Origin: Streptomyces sp. 378
GTDB taxonomy: Bacteria > Actinomycetota > Actinomycetes > Streptomycetales > Streptomycetaceae
Direction: 5' to 3'
Assembly (NCBI RefSeq): GCF_030124145.1
Contig: NZ_JASKMS010000019.1
Coordinates: forward strand, 62,001-126,000
Length of the DNA stretch: 64,000 nucleotides
The notes beneath the pieces were generated by a model that was given only the letters and a program-made list of their open reading frames with translations, had not been told where the DNA came from and did not search any database. Made by a program: the position numbers and the translations under genes. Positions within the stretch are counted from its first letter, which is position 1, and every line of letters starts with the position of its first letter. This document shows, in pieces, positions 60,201 to 64,000 of the stretch.

Positions 60201-61244
60201 GGCGACCAGCTGCTCGGCCTCGGACTTGGTGTTCTCGGCCTCCTTGGTGGCCTCCTCGACCAGCCGGGCGACCTGCTCCTTGGCGGTGCGCGTACGGGTC
60301 TCGTTCGCGGACTCGGCGCTCGACAGCGCCTTGGCGGCGGCTTCCTTGGCCTCGGAGAGCAGCTTCTCCGACTCGGTCTGCGCCTTGCGCAGCGCCTCCT
60401 CGGCCTCGGCCATCCGCTGCTCGGCGGCCCGGCTCAGCTCCTGGGCCTCGCGGCGCGCCGACTCCGACTCCGAGACGGTGGACGTACGCAGCTGCTCCGC
60501 GTGGTCGGTGGCCTCCTGCGCCTGCGTGGAGGCGGCGTTGAGCAGGCGCTCGGCGTCCGTACGGGCGCGGCGCAGGATCTGCTCGGCCTCGGCTCGGGCC
60601 TCCTCGGCCGCGTTCGTCAGCCGCTGCCGCGCCTCGGTCGCCAGCCGCTCGGCCTCCGCGCGGGCGGTGGCCAGGGCCTGCTCGGCCTCGGCCCGGGACT
60701 CCTCCAGCAGCCGGCGGGCCTGCTGCTCGGTGCGGGCCCGCAGCTGCTCGGCCCACGCCACGTTCTCGTTGACGTGCGACTCGACCGTCTGGCGGCGTTC
60801 GGCCAGCTCCTGGTCCAGCTGCTGGCGGCGGGTCACCGCCTCCTGGTGCAGCTCGGCCTGGAGCCGGGCCGCCTGCTCGGCGTGCTCCTGGAGGATCCGC
60901 TGCGTCTGCGCCCGGGCCTCGCTCAGCTCGCGGTCGGCGTCCGCGCGGATCTGCTCGGCCTGCATCTGCGCGTTGCGCAGCAACTGCTCGGCCTGCCAGC
61001 CGATGTCGCCCCCCTCGAAGGAGGGCCGGGACATGATGGTGCGCCGCGCCTCGTGCAGCTTGGCGCGCAGCACCTCGACCTGGTAGCCGAGGTCCTCGGC
61101 GTGCTGGATCGCCTTTTCCCGCTCGGTCTTCAGCCGCTTCATCTCGGCTTCGAACCGAGAGAGGTGGTCGACGTCAGCCGCCGGCTCTCGCTCCTGGCTC
61201 TCGTAGCCCCGCACTGCGCGGTCCCATCCGTCCCCTGGTCGCAA
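57267..61244 (-). CDS. scy: Scy polarity scaffold, very long coiled coil
   Basis: A 1,325-residue protein that assembles the hyphal tip-organising centre with DivIVA and FilP. After a short head containing LSRFEAEMKRLKTEREKAIQHAEDLGYQ it is nearly all Ala/Glu/Arg coiled coil, with repeats such as EAERLRAEA and RTEAISEAERV. Published work describes a 51-residue, mixed heptad/hendecad repeat for Scy and FilP. The TTG start at 61244 gives almost the known length; a GTG at 61214 would shorten it by 10. The opposite strand is also open for 1,445 codons, an effect of this composition. Confidence 0.93.
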   Translation of the reverse strand: MRPGDGWDRAVRGYESQEREPAADVDHLSRFEAEMKRLKTEREKAIQHAEDLGYQVEVLRAKLHEARRTIMSRPSFEGGDIGWQAEQLLRNAQMQAEQIRADADRELSEARAQTQRILQEHAEQAARLQAELHQEAVTRRQQLDQELAERRQTVESHVNENVAWAEQLRARTEQQARRLLEESRAEAEQALATARAEAERLATEARQRLTNAAEEARAEAEQILRRARTDAERLLNAASTQAQEATDHAEQLRTSTVSESESARREAQELSRAAEQRMAEAEEALRKAQTESEKLLSEAKEAAAKALSSAESANETRTRTAKEQVARLVEEATKEAENTKSEAEQLVADARAEAEEIVAEASEKARTLTAEETATQLSKAARTAEEVLNKASEDAKKTTKAAAEEAERIRSEAEAEADRLRAEAHDIAEQLKGAAKDDTKEYRAKTVELQEEARRLRGEAEQLRADAVDEGEKIRAEARKEAVAQIEEAAKSAEELLAKAKADADELRTTAQADSEKVRTEAIERATTLRRQAEETLQRTRQEAERHREEVVEQAEALKQDAERAARELHEETERALEARRTEAAEELTRLQTEAEERLTAAEQALSDAREEATRIRREAAEENERLRAEAAERIRTLRQQAETEAERLRDEAASDASAARAEGEAVAVRLRSEAANEAERLKSEAQESADRMRAEAQAAAERLAAEASETLAAAQEEANRRRREAEELLGSARQEADQERERAREQSEELLASARKRVEDAQTEAVRLVEEADRRATEMVSAAEQHAQQVRDSVAGLHEQAQEEITGLRSAAEHAADRTRREAQEEADRVRSDAYAERERASEDAGRLRREAHEESEAAKALAERTMSEAMAEAERIRTDVAEHAQRVRTEASDAIAEAEQSASRTRADAREDANRIRSDAATQADTLITEARNEAERLTTETIQETDRLRMDTVAEAERVRTEAISEAERVRSEAATEAERVRAESVAQAEQLVGEATGEAERLRAEAAETVGSAQQHAERIRNEAQRVKSEAEAEAERLVSTAREEADRTLDEARKDANKRRSEAAEQVDTLITETTAEADKLLTEAQQQAHKTTAEAESQADTMVGAARTEADRLVSEATVEGNLLVEKARTDADELLVGARRDATQIRERAEELRDRITSEIEELHERARRESAETMKSAGDRCDALVKAAEEQLAKAQAKAKEIVSEANSEAGKVRIAAVKKAEGLLKEAEQKKSTLVREAEELKAEAIREAKRTVEEGKRELEVLVRRREDINAEISRVQDVLEALESFEAPSSGKDGGVKAGATVGAPRSGGKSSDS

Positions 61245-61446
61245 CTCTTTCCGAACGAGCTCCGTCCATCCGCCGGACGGGGCCCCCGGGGAATGGTGTC
61301 AGATCATCGGCGGAGCGCAGGCTGCTGCCCCGACGCTCGTCCCCCGAAACCCGGACCCCGGTGGTCCTGCCGTCGCACGGCGGGACCGCGGTCACCCTGG
61401 TTGAGCGGCGACCGCCCCCAACCCTACCGGCCCCTTTGTACGAGGG

Positions 61447-61887
61447 TCAGTGCTCAGGTGACTCAACAGGCGCCGAAGTGACCAGTTCTGTCAGTACGCC
61501 ATGACAGTCCTTGGGGTGCAGGAAGGTGATCCGTGACCCCATGGAACCGCGTCGCGGCTCTTCGTACAGCACGCGTACGCCCTTGCCCTTGATCTCATCG
61601 GCGTCCCCGTCGACGTCCGCCGTACCGAAAGCGATGTGGTGGACGCCCTCGCCGTTCTTGGCGAGCCACTTCGCGACGGTGGAGTCCTCTCGGGTGGGCT
61701 CCAGGAGCTGCAGGTAGGTGGCGCCGCCGTCGGACGTCTCGTTGATCTTGAGCATGGCCTCCCGCACGCCCTGCTCCTCGTTGACCTCGGAGTGATACAC
61801 CTCGAAGCCGTAGGTGGCACGGTAGAACTCGACGGTCTTGTCGAGGTCGAAACAGGCGATTCCGATGTGGTCGATTCGCGTCAGCAT
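61447..61887 (-). CDS. mce: Methylmalonyl-CoA epimerase
   Basis: A 146-residue metal enzyme of the vicinal oxygen chelate fold that interconverts (S)- and (R)-methylmalonyl-CoA. LTRIDHIGIACFDLDKTVEFY places the first metal His at about 7. GEGVHHIAFGTADVD near 80-94 and FLHPKDCHGVLTELV near 120-134 bring the other His and Glu ligands. It precedes thiolase and meaB, linked to adenosylcobalamin-dependent methylmalonyl-CoA mutase, whose genes are not in the window. Confidence 0.95.
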   Translation of the reverse strand: MLTRIDHIGIACFDLDKTVEFYRATYGFEVYHSEVNEEQGVREAMLKINETSDGGATYLQLLEPTREDSTVAKWLAKNGEGVHHIAFGTADVDGDADEIKGKGVRVLYEEPRRGSMGSRITFLHPKDCHGVLTELVTSAPVESPEH

Positions 61888-62035
61888 GGATTCAGTGCAG
61901 CGCTCCGACGGTGGTTACGCAACGTGCGCGCGATCACACCGACAGCCCGATGACGGGGTGGAGTACCGGTCAGTACATTCGAAGTAAACCCTCGTTCACT
62001 CCTCGGCTGTGCAGCCGGTAAGGGGATCGCAGCTC

Positions 62036-63235
62036 ATGTCTTCTGCCACGACCAGTTCGGTGATCGTCTCGGGGGCGCGTACGCCCATGGGGCGGTTGCT
62101 CGGATCGCTGAAGTCCTTCTCCGGAGCCGACCTCGGCGGCTTCGCGATCAAGGCCGCCCTCGACCGTGCGGGGATCGGCGGCGACCAGGTGCAGTACGTG
62201 ATCATGGGCCAGGTGCTCCAGGCCGGAGCGGGTCAGATCCCGGCCCGCCAGGCCGCCGTCAAGGCCGGCATCCCGATGAACGTGCCGGCGCTGACCATCA
62301 ACAAGGTGTGCCTGTCGGGCCTCGACGCCATCGCGCTCGCGGACCAGCTCATCCGTGCGGGTGAGTTCGACGTGGTCGTCGCCGGTGGTCAGGAGTCCAT
62401 GACCAACGCCCCGCACCTGCTGCCGAAGTCCCGTGAGGGTTACAAGTACGGCGCCGTCCAGATGCTCGACGCCATGGCCCTCGACGGTCTGACCGACTCC
62501 TTCGACGGCGTCGCCATGGGCGAGTCGACCGAGAAGCACAACACCCGCCTCGGCATCGCGCGGCCCGAGCAGGACGAGATCGCCGCCCTGTCGCACCAGC
62601 GGGCCGCCGCCGCGCAGAAGAACGGCCTGTTCGAGGCCGAGATCACGCCCGTGGAGATCCCGCAGCGCAAGGGCGACCCGGTGCTCTTCAGCAAGGACGA
62701 GGGCATCCGCGGCGACACCACCGCCGAGTCCCTGGGCAAGCTGCGTCCGGCCTTCGCCAAGGACGGCACGATCACCGCCGGTTCCGCCTCGCAGATCTCC
62801 GACGGCGCCGCCGCCGTCGTGGTGATGAGCAAGGCCAAGGCCCAGGAGCTCGGCCTGGAGTGGATCGCCGAGATCGGGGCGCACGGCAACGTGGCCGGGC
62901 CGGACAACTCGCTCCAGTCGCAGCCGTCCAACGCGATCCTGCACGCGCTGAAGAAGGAGGGCCTGGAGGTCTCGGACCTCGACCTCATCGAGATCAACGA
63001 GGCGTTCGCGGCCGTCGCCGTGCAGTCCATGAAGGACCTCGGCGTGTCCACCGAAAAGGTGAATGTCAACGGTGGTGCCATTGCCCTGGGTCACCCGATC
63101 GGGATGTCCGGCGCGCGTCTCGTGCTGCATCTCGCGCTGGAGCTGAAGCGGCGCGGCGGCGGCGTGGGCGCGGCCGCGCTGTGCGGTGGCGGCGGGCAGG
63201 GCGACGCGCTCATCGTGCGCGTGCCCAAGGCCTGA
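62036..63235 (+). CDS. Acetyl-CoA C-acetyltransferase (thiolase)
   Basis: A 399-residue biosynthetic or degradative thiolase. The nucleophilic Cys92 is in NKVCLSGLDAIA. NEAFAAVAVQSM, GGAIALGHPIGMSGAR and the C-terminal CGGGGQGDALIV hold the remaining His and Cys. It joins two acetyl-CoA to acetoacetyl-CoA or the reverse and could feed the 3-hydroxybutyryl-CoA route at 44.6 kb. The ATG at 62036 follows AAGGGGA. It is followed by meaB after 34 nt. Confidence 0.95.
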   Translation: MSSATTSSVIVSGARTPMGRLLGSLKSFSGADLGGFAIKAALDRAGIGGDQVQYVIMGQVLQAGAGQIPARQAAVKAGIPMNVPALTINKVCLSGLDAIALADQLIRAGEFDVVVAGGQESMTNAPHLLPKSREGYKYGAVQMLDAMALDGLTDSFDGVAMGESTEKHNTRLGIARPEQDEIAALSHQRAAAAQKNGLFEAEITPVEIPQRKGDPVLFSKDEGIRGDTTAESLGKLRPAFAKDGTITAGSASQISDGAAAVVVMSKAKAQELGLEWIAEIGAHGNVAGPDNSLQSQPSNAILHALKKEGLEVSDLDLIEINEAFAAVAVQSMKDLGVSTEKVNVNGGAIALGHPIGMSGARLVLHLALELKRRGGGVGAAALCGGGGQGDALIVRVPKA

Positions 63236-63269
63236 TTTCCGGTACGTCCCTGATCTGAACGGAGCTGTG

Positions 63270-64000
63270 ATGCAGGACGTCTCCACGCTGGTGGCCCAGG
63301 CCAGGGAAGGGCGGCCCCGGGCCGTGGCCCGGCTGATCTCCCTGGTGGAGGGGGCGTCCCCGCAGCTGCGGGAGGTCATGGAGGCGCTCGCGCCCCTGAC
63401 CGGCGGCGCGTACGTGGTGGGGCTGACCGGGTCGCCGGGCGTCGGCAAGTCGACGTCGACCTCGGCGCTGGTCAGCGCCTACCGCAAGCAGGACAAGCGG
63501 GTCGGCGTGCTCGCCGTCGACCCGTCGTCCCCGTTCTCGGGCGGTGCGCTGCTCGGGGACCGGGTGCGGATGTCGGAGCACGCGTCCGACCCGGGCGTGT
63601 ACATCCGCTCGATGGCCACGCGCGGGCATCTGGGCGGGCTGGCCTGGTCCGCCCCCCAGGCGATCCGGGTCCTGGACGCGGCCGGCTGCGACGTGATCCT
63701 CGTCGAGACGGTGGGTGTGGGGCAGTCGGAGGTGGAGATCGCCTCGCAGGCGGACACCTCGGTCGTGCTGCTCGCGCCGGGGATGGGCGACGGGATCCAG
63801 GCGGCCAAGGCCGGGATCCTGGAGATCGGCGACGTGTACGTCGTGAACAAGGCCGACCGGGACGGGGCGGACGCGACGGCCCGCGAGCTGAACCACATGC
63901 TGGGGCTGGGAGAGGCCCGGGGGCCGGGCGACTGGCGTCCGCCGATCGTGAAGACGGTGGCCGCGCGGGGTGAGGGCACCGACGAGGTCGTCGAGGCGCT
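63270..64000 (+). CDS. meaB: Methylmalonyl-CoA mutase chaperone GTPase MeaB (cut by window end)
   Basis: At least 243 residues from ATG 63270; the gene is open to base 64,000 and its C-terminus lies outside. GTP-binding P-loop GSPGVGKS is at 54-61, the switch motif is in DPSSPFSGGALLGDR, and NKAD near 196 is the guanine-specific motif. GHLGGL lies between them. The G3E-type GTPase loads and protects adenosylcobalamin in methylmalonyl-CoA mutase. Context with mce and thiolase supports the call. Confidence 0.93.
   Translation, partial: MQDVSTLVAQAREGRPRAVARLISLVEGASPQLREVMEALAPLTGGAYVVGLTGSPGVGKSTSTSALVSAYRKQDKRVGVLAVDPSSPFSGGALLGDRVRMSEHASDPGVYIRSMATRGHLGGLAWSAPQAIRVLDAAGCDVILVETVGVGQSEVEIASQADTSVVLLAPGMGDGIQAAKAGILEIGDVYVVNKADRDGADATARELNHMLGLGEARGPGDWRPPIVKTVAARGEGTDEVVEA

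Noticed and set aside
57144..61481. A 1,445-codon plus-strand open frame opposite scy
   Set aside because: Leu/Gly/Arg-rich translation is the mirror of the Ala/Glu/Arg coiled coil on the minus strand. There is no domain or SD; filP and scy explain the DNA.

Overview
High GC, Streptomyces-type codon use, GTG/TTG starts, and the genes chiC, filP and scy place this window in a Streptomyces chromosome, near the S. coelicolor SCO5350-SCO5400 region from memory of that gene order. No species is claimed.

1 to about 10,605: the right part of an actinomycete integrative and conjugative element (AICE), whose left end lies before base 1. It carries a cut DUF1152 gene, two GntR-type repressors each with its own set of palindromic operators, a small zinc-finger-like protein with an HATPase-type ATP-binding protein, a SCO3933-type regulator, an FtsK/SpoIIIE DNA translocase, a run of small spread (Spd) membrane proteins, a RepSA-like initiator, Xis, Int, and a NERD-nuclease-like protein beside a tRNA-Arg(CCG) gene. 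That tRNA is the likely integration target.

10,640 to 30,300: chromosomal housekeeping. An orphan receiver protein and NrtL, an ArgS relative without a catalytic core, precede lysA-hom-thrC-thrB (lysine, threonine and methionine supply). Next come rho, a secreted trypsin-like protease, an LCP cell-wall ligase, and a translation block: rpmE, prfA, prmC, a threonylcarbamoyl-AMP synthase, a phosphatase-like protein lacking its nucleophile, glyA, and a WecA/TagO-type transferase.

30,400 to 38,450: the atpIBEFHAGDC operon for F1Fo ATP synthase, ended by a strong hairpin. 38,480 to 51,800: a DUF2550 protein, secreted chitinase chiC with a DasR-type promoter, a two-component system, a cobalamin adenosyltransferase, 3-hydroxybutyryl-CoA dehydrogenase, a STAS protein, a large membrane-anchored NTPase with a Pro/Ser/Thr exterior tail, mismatch endonuclease nucS, and several conserved proteins.

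51,800 to 64,000: two duplicated ABC ATPase/permease pairs, the polar-growth coiled-coil genes filP and scy, then methylmalonyl-CoA epimerase, acetyl-CoA acetyltransferase and meaB. The last genes act around methylmalonyl-CoA and acyl-CoA metabolism, and the B12 adenosyltransferase at 43.6 kb supplies the same cofactor. The most unusual items are NrtL with its 66-bp repeats next to tRNA-Arg, the two operator systems in the AICE, several proteins with replaced catalytic residues, and terminator hairpins that overlap gene ends.
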